Positions 1 to 5,545 of a DNA stretch of 6,447 nucleotides are shown here, piece after piece. This DNA comes from Ignavibacteria bacterium UBA6906 (GTDB lineage: Bacteria; Bacteroidota; Ignavibacteria; UBA10030; UBA6906): positions 1 to 6,447 of the forward strand of contig DKBG01000176.1 of NCBI GenBank assembly GCA_002451155.1, given 5' to 3'. How positions within the stretch are numbered: position 1 is the stretch's first letter; each line of letters opens with the position of its first letter. Below the pieces are notes generated by a model. It ran no database searches and had not been told where the DNA came from. It saw only the letters and a list, made by a program, of their open reading frames with translations. Position numbers and translations under genes: made by a program.

Positions 1-2
1 TC

Positions 3-1295
3 CGTCGTCAGAGTTTCGGTTTGGTGATCCTCGTGCTGCTGCTCATGGGCAGCGTCGTGAGCTCCTTTTCCGAAGATCCCCGCGCTGCACGGCGTCGGCA
101 GGCGCTCGAGCTGATGGATTCCTCTTCGGCGGTCCTCCTCCGTGCCGCCGATCGGGCGATGCGGTCGAACGATACTCCGTATCCGTACAGGCAGGAGAGC
201 AATATGCTCTACCTCACGGGGATCGAAGATCCGGGACTGGTTCTCTTGTTGGCAAAACGAGGTGTTCCGGTAAACGGTGAGAGAGTGTGCGCACTCATCT
301 TTGCACCGGGAGCGATCATCAGTGAGGTACGGTCTGAGGTGGCTGACCCGGGACTCGTCGTTCTCGATGTCCGGGAACTCCAGACGGTCCTCGCCCGGTG
401 TCTCCCTGAACTCTCGAAACTCTACCTGTCAGCGCCGAATGTTGCATTCGTCAACGACTGGGTGAACGGCAAAAGCCTTTTTCTGGATCGTGACGCTCGA
501 AAGGCTCTTGAGAGCAGGTATCCCGGCCTCACGGTGAAGACCGCGTCCACGTTTCTCAGTCCCCTGAGGGTATTGAAGTCGCCGGAGGAGATAGAAAATA
601 TCCGCACGGCGATTCGCCTGACGGGGGATGGACTCGAGCGGGCGATGAATGTATGTGCGCCGGCCCGTTATGAGTATGAACTCCAGGCGGCAGTTGAGTT
701 TGAGATGACGCGCCAGGGGGCGTCCGCGCCAGCCTTTCCCTCGATCATCGGCTCGGGTCCAAACTCCCTCATCCCCCATTATGAAAAGAACAGGCGGAAG
801 ATGCAGGCGGGCGAGCTGGTTGTCATGGATGTCGGAGCCGAGTTTGGTGGATATGCGGCCGATATCACCCGGACAATCCCCGTTTCCGGCAGGTACAGCC
901 CGGAACAGCGCCGCATGGTCCAGGCGGCAGTCGCGGCTCAGGACTCGGTGATCGCCGTTGTCCGCCCCGGCCTCCCCTGGGCTGAACTCGACCGCGTGGC
1001 AAACAGAGTTTTTGGTCAGTACGGGTTCGCCGGCAAGATGAACCACGCGGTTTCCCATCATCTGGGGATCGATGTGCACGATGTCGGCGCATGGGATACG
1101 CTGCGGACTGGCATGGTGGTCACGGTTGAGCCCGGGATCTATATTTCACAATCTGATACCACCTTCGCTCCTCCATTCCGGGGGAACGGAGTCCGGATCG
1201 AAGACGATGTTCTTGTCACAGCGACCGGGGCGGAAGTCCTCTCGCGGGCGTTGCCGAAACGGCCTGAGGAGATTGAGGCGCTGATGAAGCGATAA
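3..1295 (+). CDS. Xaa-Pro aminopeptidase (M24 family, aminopeptidase P type), exported, 5' partial
   Basis: Metallopeptidase expected to remove an N-terminal residue preceding proline. The frame is open to the window edge, so the true start lies upstream; a TTG at 21 is the first possible start inside. The visible N-terminus has two Arg followed by a hydrophobic stretch (LVILVLLLMG) and small residues, a Sec-type signal peptide, so the enzyme probably acts in the periplasm or outside the cell. Counting from the TTG codon, residues about 20-165 match the AMP_N domain (SNMLYLTG near 60-67) and about 185-415 form the pita-bread catalytic domain. The five metal ligands of E. coli PepP have clear equivalents: D270, D281, H346 (SHHLGIDVHD), E370 (VEPGIYI) and E394 (VRIEDD). 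H342, H353 and R392 match other active-site residues. All catalytic residues are intact, so it should be active. It is convergent with the sigma operon and shares a terminator with it. The family call is firm; exact substrate and location are inferred. Confidence 0.93.
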   Translation, partial: RRQSFGLVILVLLLMGSVVSSFSEDPRAARRRQALELMDSSSAVLLRAADRAMRSNDTPYPYRQESNMLYLTGIEDPGLVLLLAKRGVPVNGERVCALIFAPGAIISEVRSEVADPGLVVLDVRELQTVLARCLPELSKLYLSAPNVAFVNDWVNGKSLFLDRDARKALESRYPGLTVKTASTFLSPLRVLKSPEEIENIRTAIRLTGDGLERAMNVCAPARYEYELQAAVEFEMTRQGASAPAFPSIIGSGPNSLIPHYEKNRRKMQAGELVVMDVGAEFGGYAADITRTIPVSGRYSPEQRRMVQAAVAAQDSVIAVVRPGLPWAELDRVANRVFGQYGFAGKMNHAVSHHLGIDVHDVGAWDTLRTGMVVTVEPGIYISQSDTTFAPPFRGNGVRIEDDVLVTATGAEVLSRALPKRPEEIEALMKR

Positions 1296-1319
1296 GGAGT
1301 GAGGGAGGGTGGAATAGTG

Positions 1320-1348
1320 AACGAGGGGCCCCGCTGGGGCCCCTCGTT
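1320..1348. terminator. Shared hairpin terminator between convergent genes
   Basis: A perfect 13-bp inverted repeat: AACGAGGGGCCCC at 1320-1332 pairs with GGGGCCCCTCGTT at 1336-1348 around a 3-nt loop. It lies 24 nt after the aminopeptidase stop and 23 nt beyond the stop of the minus-strand DUF4097 gene, so it could end transcription from both sides. Neither strand has a long T-run, though the arms end in TT/AA and the plus side continues CGTTGTTC. The hairpin is therefore certain, but intrinsic termination is only likely. Confidence 0.7.
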
Positions 1349-1371
1349 CGTTGTTCACCCGTTTCTCTGAG

Positions 1372-2487
1372 CTATTTTATCTTCTTAATGTCGATCCGTC
1401 CGATCATCGACTCGAGTGAGATTTTATGTCCGCCTCCGTTGAGCTCGATGAGTGCGTGTCCCTTTTCAGACTGCTTTACGGGGAAGTCAGAACGGATCAT
1501 CGAGTTCTCGTCCTTCCCCCAGCCGATGTGAGGCCCCCTCACCTGGGCTGTGATGGACGCCTTCGCGGAAGCGGGGAGACGCAGGTCAATATTGCCCGCG
1601 GACGTCGCAAGTGTGCTCGATTCCCCGATGGCCGGGTCCAATGTCAGCGAAATATTTCCTGCCGCGGCGCGTGCGCTGACCGAACCCTGGACCTCCTTCA
1701 GCGAAATATTTCCTGCCGCGGTGCCAGCGTGGATCATCCCCTGAGCGGTCCCAACCTCAATGGACCCGCCTGCGGTGGAGAGAGAGACTTTTCCCTGGCA
1801 GGAGCTGACGCTGATCGTCCCGCCGGCAGTCTGGGCATCGACATCCCCCGTAATCTTGCCCAGCCGGATGTCCCCGCCCGCCGTGGACGCGCGCAGACCC
1901 TTTGACGCCGATTCAACTGTTATGGAGCCTCCTGCCGTTGATACCTCTGCGGTCCCTGACACGCTTCGAAGCTTGATGTCCCCGCCTGCAGTCCGAACGT
2001 TGAGATCACCCGCGATCTCTCCCGCTTTGATCGGTCCGCCTGCCGTGGACATTTGAATGTCACCCCCAAGATTGCCGAGCGTGATGCCACCGCCCCCTGT
2101 CTGTCCCCTCAGCGTGCCGGTCAACGGACCTTCGATAGCGACTTTTCCTCCCGCTGTTCTCAGCTCAATGTTGAACGAGGACGGGACCTGGATTTCGAAT
2201 TCCATGTCCTTCATCGCCCGTCCCTCCCAGCGGAATTCGACTACCACCTTGCCACCCCCGTCCGATAGCTGGACATTCTGAAGCTGGTCATCACTCACCG
2301 ACTGGACGCGCACGGCGACTTCATCTTTCTCCCACCCGCGAACGGAAATGTCTCCACCGTCAATCCTGACGTCTAGCGTTCCGCCTTTCCTGACACTGAA
2401 TGACTGTTTCTTCTCTCCGGCAAATCCCTCCGCCTCTGTGATAATCAGAGCTGTAAGGATCCAGATGACCACAATGTTTCTGTTCAT
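1372..2487 (-). CDS. DUF4097-type beta-helix repeat protein, exported
   Basis: Exported protein of unknown molecular role, 371 aa, in the DUF4097 (putative adhesin) family. Residues 1-24 are a Sec signal peptide: MNRN, then a hydrophobic core (IVVIWILTALII), then small residues ending around GFAG. Residues 25-110 are a beta-rich lead-in. Residues 130-291 are nine consecutive 18-residue units starting at T130, T148, T166, T184, T202, T220, T238, T256 and A274, most reading TAGGxI. Related units sit at T111 (19 residues) and T295. This is the pattern of a stacked beta-helix. The C-terminal 70 residues are non-repetitive. There is no lipobox and no obvious membrane anchor or sorting tail, so it is probably periplasmic or loosely surface-associated. 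ATG at 2487 has AGGAGA at 2497-2502, 9 nt away, and overlaps the anti-sigma stop as ATGA, which implies translational coupling. Its operon position suggests that it is an effector or partner of the sigma/anti-sigma pair; that is inference. Confidence 0.85.
   Translation of the reverse strand: MNRNIVVIWILTALIITEAEGFAGEKKQSFSVRKGGTLDVRIDGGDISVRGWEKDEVAVRVQSVSDDQLQNVQLSDGGGKVVVEFRWEGRAMKDMEFEIQVPSSFNIELRTAGGKVAIEGPLTGTLRGQTGGGGITLGNLGGDIQMSTAGGPIKAGEIAGDLNVRTAGGDIKLRSVSGTAEVSTAGGSITVESASKGLRASTAGGDIRLGKITGDVDAQTAGGTISVSSCQGKVSLSTAGGSIEVGTAQGMIHAGTAAGNISLKEVQGSVSARAAAGNISLTLDPAIGESSTLATSAGNIDLRLPASAKASITAQVRGPHIGWGKDENSMIRSDFPVKQSEKGHALIELNGGGHKISLESMIGRIDIKKIK
1615..2100 (-). repeat. Nine in-frame 54-bp coding repeats of the DUF4097 gene
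   Basis: The stretch encodes nine 18-residue units with no insertion or deletion between them, so the DNA has a strict 54-bp period. Most units are diverged at the DNA level, but two copies of a 24-bp string containing GCGAAATATTTCCTGCCGCG are identical at 1644-1667 and 1698-1721, exactly 54 bp apart; they encode AAGNISL twice. This points to a fairly recent unit duplication or gene conversion in the last units. Confidence 0.8.
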
Positions 2488-3425
2488 CGGGGTTGTTCTC
2501 CTATGATTGTCCTTGCTTTTGCACGCACATAGAGGTTGTCGTCGTCTGCAAAGTGGTCGCGAAAGTTCTGCAACGCCCGTTCATCAAACCGGAGGCCGCG
2601 AGAGTCCAGGTCCGCGAGCCCGTTAATTGCCGCAACGCGAAGGCCCGGGTTTGGGTCATTCAGCAGAACTGAGAGGAGGGCGTCCCGGATCTCCCTGTCG
2701 GGCGGGTATCTGAGGAGCGCGCGGAGGGATTCCCTGCGGACTCCGTCGTTTTCGTCTCTGGTGAGGGCAAGTATCAATGCCGCCTTCGCCTCGCGGTCAA
2801 CGGATGCCGGGGCAGCGGTCGAAATTCCGTTCACGGCCCGGAGACGGACACCGGCATTGTCTCCGTTCAGTAAGGCGTAGGCAAGAATGCGTTGGATTCT
2901 CGGCTCATCGTATCGGCCTTGCACTCTGATCGGTCGCACGGCGTCAAAACGTATCTCTACCTCGCTTCCGGAGATGCCGGAACTGAATACCTGCACGTTC
3001 GCTGGCCGTACGCTGTCAATGGGCGTGAGGGACTCCGCGAGCACATCATCCTGTGGTCCGGACGTGATGAGAAGTCGTGCAGACAGCATGCCGATGATGA
3101 ACAACCCAACGCCTGCCGCGATTGGAGCGGGCCTCAGGGGTGGAATGATGGTCAGAAGGTGCAGAATCCGTGTTAGGAGGTCCGTCCGGGATCTGTGGGT
3201 CAGCGCTGATCGGGCTGATGATCGGGCATCCTGCAACGCTTCTTCGCCGGGTGGGGGGAGAGGGTGCGCGAAGATGAACTCCTGAAAACGACGGGCTTCT
3301 GCGGCATCTCTCCGGCACCGCTCGCATGATTGAAGATGTTCCTCGAGAAGCCTCTCCTGCGAGTCTGGGAGGTCCCCGGTGCAGGCAAGGTATATGAAGC
3401 GTTGGTAGCGTCGGTGGATAAACAT
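2484..3425 (-). CDS. Membrane anti-sigma factor with zinc-finger motif and HEAT-like repeats
   Basis: Probable regulator that holds the sigma factor encoded just upstream. Counted from the ATG at 3425 (313 aa), residues 1-45 carry the zinc-binding anti-sigma signature H30-x3-C34-x2-C37 (HLQSCERC). A single membrane helix lies at about 100-120 (IAAGVGLFIIGMLSARLLI). Residues about 175-310 contain helical repeats with the HEAT-like pattern D..(x)VRxxAxxxL at about 189, 224, 257 and 294 (DNAGVRLRAV, DGVRRESLRAL, PGLRVAAINGL, YVRAKAR). The usual topology of such proteins puts the zinc finger in the cytoplasm and the HEAT part outside the inner membrane. I chose ATG 3425 because AAGGAG (3432-3437) sits 6 nt before it. 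An in-frame GTG at 3440 would add five residues but would make that ribosome site coding. The gene starts 21 nt after the sigma stop and overlaps the DUF4097 start by 4 bp. The anti-sigma role is well supported; the ligand of the repeats is unknown. Confidence 0.85.
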   Translation of the reverse strand: MFIHRRYQRFIYLACTGDLPDSQERLLEEHLQSCERCRRDAAEARRFQEFIFAHPLPPPGEEALQDARSSARSALTHRSRTDLLTRILHLLTIIPPLRPAPIAAGVGLFIIGMLSARLLITSGPQDDVLAESLTPIDSVRPANVQVFSSGISGSEVEIRFDAVRPIRVQGRYDEPRIQRILAYALLNGDNAGVRLRAVNGISTAAPASVDREAKAALILALTRDENDGVRRESLRALLRYPPDREIRDALLSVLLNDPNPGLRVAAINGLADLDSRGLRFDERALQNFRDHFADDDNLYVRAKARTIIGEQPR

Positions 3426-3446
3426 TGAGTTCTCCTTCACATCTCG

Positions 3447-4019
3447 CTAAAACACACCCTTTAGCTGAGCGCGCATTCTGCGTGTAGCCATGAAGAGGTA
3501 TCGTTTAACGGTTCCCTCACTGCATCGCAAGGCCCGAGCTATTTCGTTCAGAGAGTGACCTTCGAAATGCCGGAGGACAAACACCATTCTTTGCTGTGGC
3601 GAAAGTCCCTGAAGGGCATTCCGGATCTGGTCAGCCGCATCTGTTCTCTCGGCCCTGCTGTGCGGGCTGTCTCTGCTGTCGCTCTGAAGTTCCTCTCCGT
3701 CGGCGCCTCCTCTTCCGTCTCTTCGTTCATCATACAGCGGGACGTGCCGGTTGCTCTTCGAACGGCTCGCATGGCTCAGACAGGTGTTTACGGTGATTCT
3801 ATGAATCCAGGTGGCAAACTCGCTTCTGAACTGGAATGCGGGTAACCCGCGATGGACCTTGATGAGGACTTCCTGAAAAATGTCCTTCGCGTCCTCGGCA
3901 TTGTTGACATAGCGGGCAGCCAGTGCAAGGACAGCCTTGTCATGGCGTTGCACGAGTTCAGTGAAAGCTCCCATGTCTCCGCTCTGCGCCCTTCGGATGA
4001 GGGCTGCTTCTTCTCTCAT
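3447..4019 (-). CDS. RNA polymerase sigma factor, sigma-70 family, ECF type
   Basis: Alternative sigma factor of 190 aa, the usual ECF length. Region 2 covers residues about 18-82 (AFTELVQRHDKAVLALAARY, then AEDAKDIFQEVLIKVHRGL and FATWIHRITVN), which contacts core polymerase and melts the -10 element. Region 4 covers about 130-184: LSPQQRMVFVLRHFEG is followed by a helix-turn-helix (HSLNEIARALRCSEGTVKRY) that reads the -35 element. The linker at about 90-127 is charged and unusually rich in Arg, Asp and Ser, with no sigma-3 domain. ATG at 4019 has GAGGA (4030-4034) 10 nt upstream. It is the first gene of a three-gene minus-strand operon, with its own membrane anti-sigma factor next. Such pairs usually control their own promoter, but I could not find a convincing GAAC-type ECF promoter upstream. 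Family certain; regulon unknown. Confidence 0.93.
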   Translation of the reverse strand: MREEAALIRRAQSGDMGAFTELVQRHDKAVLALAARYVNNAEDAKDIFQEVLIKVHRGLPAFQFRSEFATWIHRITVNTCLSHASRSKSNRHVPLYDERRDGRGGADGEELQSDSRDSPHSRAERTDAADQIRNALQGLSPQQRMVFVLRHFEGHSLNEIARALRCSEGTVKRYLFMATRRMRAQLKGVF

Positions 4020-4165
4020 ATCTGAAAGGTCCTCACATTCTTTGACCTGTCCTCAGGGCGAAGGGTTGCTGCACCCCGTTGGATCCTGATCTTATTGCCC
4101 GGATCTCTCGATTTTCGGCCATTTTCGTGCGCGTTTCTAATTCTTCATCTGATATCCGATTTCAC

Positions 4166-4194
4166 TTGACATTGTGATATTGAGATGATATCAT
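4166..4194 (+). promoter_or_regulatory. Sigma-70 type promoter of the SPFH operon
   Basis: A perfect -35 box TTGACA at 4166-4171, a 17-bp spacer and a -10 box TATCAT at 4189-4194 (5 of 6 consensus). Transcription should start near 4201, giving a very short leader that includes the ribosome site AAGGAG at 4212-4217, 6 nt before the ATG at 4224. The -10 box is embedded in the middle TGATATCA repeat. It is the best promoter in the window. Confidence 0.8.
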
Positions 4195-4203
4195 AATGAT
4201 ATC
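4175..4203 (+). promoter_or_regulatory. Three TGATAT operator-like repeats, 11 bp apart
   Basis: TGATAT occurs at 4175, 4186 and 4197, an exact 11-bp period. The central copy lies in the 10-nt palindrome ATGATATCAT (4185-4194). The second and third copies also form a perfect inverted repeat: GATATCA, TAA, TGATATC (4187-4203). The first copy is in the promoter spacer, the second covers the -10 box and the third lies at the expected start of transcription. A fourth GATATC at 4151-4156 is out of this phase. One helical turn between sites fits cooperative binding by small dimers, such as the ribbon-helix-helix protein of the same operon; the assignment is inference. Confidence 0.6.
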
Positions 4204-4223
4204 CAAACTGGAAGGAGACAATA

Positions 4224-5099
4224 ATGGAGAAGATTCAGGAATTCCGCAGCTGGCGCATGAATGGATTTGCCGCACTCTTTCTTGAAATCCTCATGATCGC
4301 GGGACTGGTGCTACTCATCAGGGAGATGCTGTGGGAACGAGAGCTGGCGTTCCTCTGGGCTATCATTCCCCTTTTTCTCGCCCTCATAGTAGGGAGCGGG
4401 GGATTTCTCATTGTTCAGCCGAACGAAGCCCGCGTGCTGGTGTTCTTCGGCCGGTATGCCGGTTCTATTCGTGATTCCGGATTCTGGTGGGTCAATCCGT
4501 TCACCACAAAGAAACATGTTTCCTTGCGCATTCACAACTTCAACAGCGACCGGATCAAGGTGAACGACTTGCAGGGAAACCCGATTGAAATCGCCGCAGT
4601 GGTTGTCTGGCGCGTTGTAGACTCAGCCCGGGCGCTTTTCGACGTCGAAAACTACGTCGGGTTTGTCGGCATCCAGAGCGAGACTGCAATCCGGACCCTT
4701 ACAGCGCGCTATCCGTACGATTCCCACGAAGAGGGCAGAGCGTCGCTCCGCGGGAGCCCCAACGAAGTCTCGGAACATTTGCGGGAAGAGGTCCAGGCCC
4801 GGCTTGACATTGCGGGCGTTGAAGTCTCTGAAGCCCGAATCAGTCATCTTGCCTACGCGCAGGAAATCGCTCAGGCAATGCTTCGTCGCCAGCAAGCCGA
4901 GGCAATCGTTGCGGCCAGGCAGAAGATCGTGGAAGGGGCGGTCGGCATGGTCGAGAGCGCCCTCAAGATGCTGAGCGAGCAGAAGGTGATCGAGCTCGAC
5001 GAGGAGAAGAAGGCGACGATGGTGAACAATCTGCTGGTGGCCCTTGTCGCGGACCGTGAGGTCCAGCCGGTTGTGAACACAGGTACGCTGTATCAATGA
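4224..5099 (+). CDS. SPFH/Band 7 domain membrane protein
   Basis: Membrane scaffold-type protein of 291 aa; the exact role of this subgroup is unknown. Two membrane helices occupy residues about 13-33 (GFAALFLEILMIAGLVLLI) and 41-63 (LAFLWAIIPLFLALIVG). The SPFH domain follows from about 64 to 215: FLIVQPNEARVLVFFGRYAG, then GFWWVNPF and a strand reading VVVWRVVD, as in stomatin and prohibitin relatives. Residues about 205-250 form an Ala/Glu-rich helix (AQAMLRRQQAEAIVAARQKI) typical of the oligomerising coiled coil of this superfamily. Members usually form large membrane rings or microdomains. The start is firm: AAGGAG 6 nt before ATG, right after a strong promoter. Its stop overlaps the start of the ribbon-helix-helix gene as ATGA. 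It lacks the protease-partner context of HflK/HflC and the NfeD neighbour of slipins, so I assign no gene name. Confidence 0.9.
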   Translation: MEKIQEFRSWRMNGFAALFLEILMIAGLVLLIREMLWERELAFLWAIIPLFLALIVGSGGFLIVQPNEARVLVFFGRYAGSIRDSGFWWVNPFTTKKHVSLRIHNFNSDRIKVNDLQGNPIEIAAVVVWRVVDSARALFDVENYVGFVGIQSETAIRTLTARYPYDSHEEGRASLRGSPNEVSEHLREEVQARLDIAGVEVSEARISHLAYAQEIAQAMLRRQQAEAIVAARQKIVEGAVGMVESALKMLSEQKVIELDEEKKATMVNNLLVALVADREVQPVVNTGTLYQ

Positions 5100-5311
5100 G
5101 TGAAAAGAAGAAATTTCTCCTGCGCCTCGAAACAGACCTCTATGGCCTGCTCGAGAAGTGGGCGGCGGACGATTTACGGAGCGTGAACGCGCAGATCGAG
5201 TTTCTTTTAAAGGAGTCCGCACGACGCGCGGGGAGAACGAAATCTCCCTCGGGGTTTGGCCGGGCAGGGGAGGACCAGGGGGAACCTTCCCGGTCACCGC
5301 CACAGATCTGA
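5096..5311 (+). CDS. Small Arc-type ribbon-helix-helix DNA-binding protein
   Basis: Putative transcription factor of 71 aa. Residues 1-47 fit the ribbon-helix-helix fold: a basic N-terminus (KKK at 4-6), a beta strand with alternating residues (KFLLRLE, 6-12), helix A (LYGLLEKWAADD, 15-26) and helix B (SVNAQIEFLLKESARR, 29-44). The RSVNAQIEFLL segment is the hallmark of Arc-like proteins, which dimerise and place the strand in the DNA major groove. Residues 48-71 are a Gly/Ser/Pro-rich, probably disordered tail. The start overlaps the SPFH stop by 4 bp and has only a weak ribosome site of its own, so translation is probably coupled. No toxin gene adjoins it, so an antitoxin role is not supported; autorepression of the operon through the 11-bp repeats is more plausible. 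Fold confident, target inferred. Confidence 0.8.
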   Translation: MSEKKKFLLRLETDLYGLLEKWAADDLRSVNAQIEFLLKESARRAGRTKSPSGFGRAGEDQGEPSRSPPQI

Positions 5312-5352
5312 ATACTCCTGCCGCTCTGAATGTCCGATGACGCGGCTTGCGA

Positions 5353-5386
5353 GGGAACGGTGGTGCCGGCACGGCATTCCGTTCCC
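5353..5386 (+). repeat. Two-tier hairpin upstream of the terminator
   Basis: GGGAACGG (5353-5360) pairs with CCGTTCCC (5379-5386), and inside it TGCCG (5364-5368) pairs with CGGCA (5372-5376) around a 3-nt loop, leaving a small internal loop of 3 and 2 nt. It starts 42 nt after the ribbon-helix-helix stop and ends 5 nt before the terminator stem. It could protect the mRNA end or back up termination. Confidence 0.55.
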
Positions 5387-5391
5387 GGGTG

Positions 5392-5425
5392 CCGGGCAGC
5401 CATGGTGGGTGGCTGCCCGGTTTTA
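5392..5425 (+). terminator. Rho-independent terminator of the SPFH operon
   Basis: A perfect 11-bp stem, CCGGGCAGCCA at 5392-5402 with TGGCTGCCCGG at 5410-5420, a 7-nt loop and then TTTTA. The T-run lies on the plus strand only, so it ends rightward transcription from the SPFH and ribbon-helix-helix genes. Confidence 0.85.
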
Positions 5426-5545
5426 CTAGAACAACTCAAGGGAGATACAAAGACTCGCAACCGGCAACCTTGGATGATCCCCCCGCGGGTACGACGAGAT
5501 GCCGGTCTGTCGCCCCGACGACAGCAGAATGCGCCTCTGACCGGG

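Larger units (their letters stand above)
4020..4223. promoter_or_regulatory. Divergent regulatory region between the sigma operon and the SPFH operon
   Basis: A 204-bp gene-free stretch between divergent start codons, AT-richer at its right end. The right 60 bp hold the SPFH promoter and its 11-bp repeats. The left part must drive the sigma operon, but no clear -35/-10 pair is visible on the minus strand. It does contain ATTTTCG twice, 10 bp apart (4111-4117 and 4121-4127), and a short GGGT/ACCC inverted repeat near 4063-4076. No coding potential seen. Confidence 0.6.
5312..5545. other. Intergenic region between convergent genes
   Basis: A 234-bp stretch with no credible gene. It holds two hairpins at 5353-5386 and 5392-5425. 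A weaker 6-bp stem, CTGTCG (5507-5512) with CGACAG (5519-5524), lies just beyond the stop of the minus-strand hydrolase and has no T-run on either strand. The 80 bases between 5426 and 5506 show nothing recognisable. Confidence 0.55.

Noticed and set aside
3..60. A twin-arginine (Tat) signal on the aminopeptidase
   Set aside because: The visible RRQSF does not match the S/T-R-R-x-F-L-K motif, so an ordinary Sec signal is more likely; the upstream residues are missing.
429..1079. A 216-codon open frame antisense to the aminopeptidase gene
   Set aside because: It lies opposite a gene with all catalytic residues intact, its translation is Arg/His-rich with no recognisable domain, and no ribosome site precedes it; long antisense frames are expected in GC-rich DNA.
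1615..2100. A CRISPR-like array, suggested by regularly spaced repeats
   Set aside because: The repeats are in-frame codons of one protein with a 54-bp period, diverged between units and without separate spacers.
4224..5311. A toxin-antitoxin pair or phage-defence unit formed by the SPFH and ribbon-helix-helix genes
   Set aside because: The SPFH protein has no toxin-like features, the gene order and sizes do not fit, and no nuclease, ATPase or mobile element adjoins.
4623..5372. A 249-codon open frame antisense to the SPFH and ribbon-helix-helix genes
   Set aside because: It spans two well-supported genes and the terminator, and the product has no family features.
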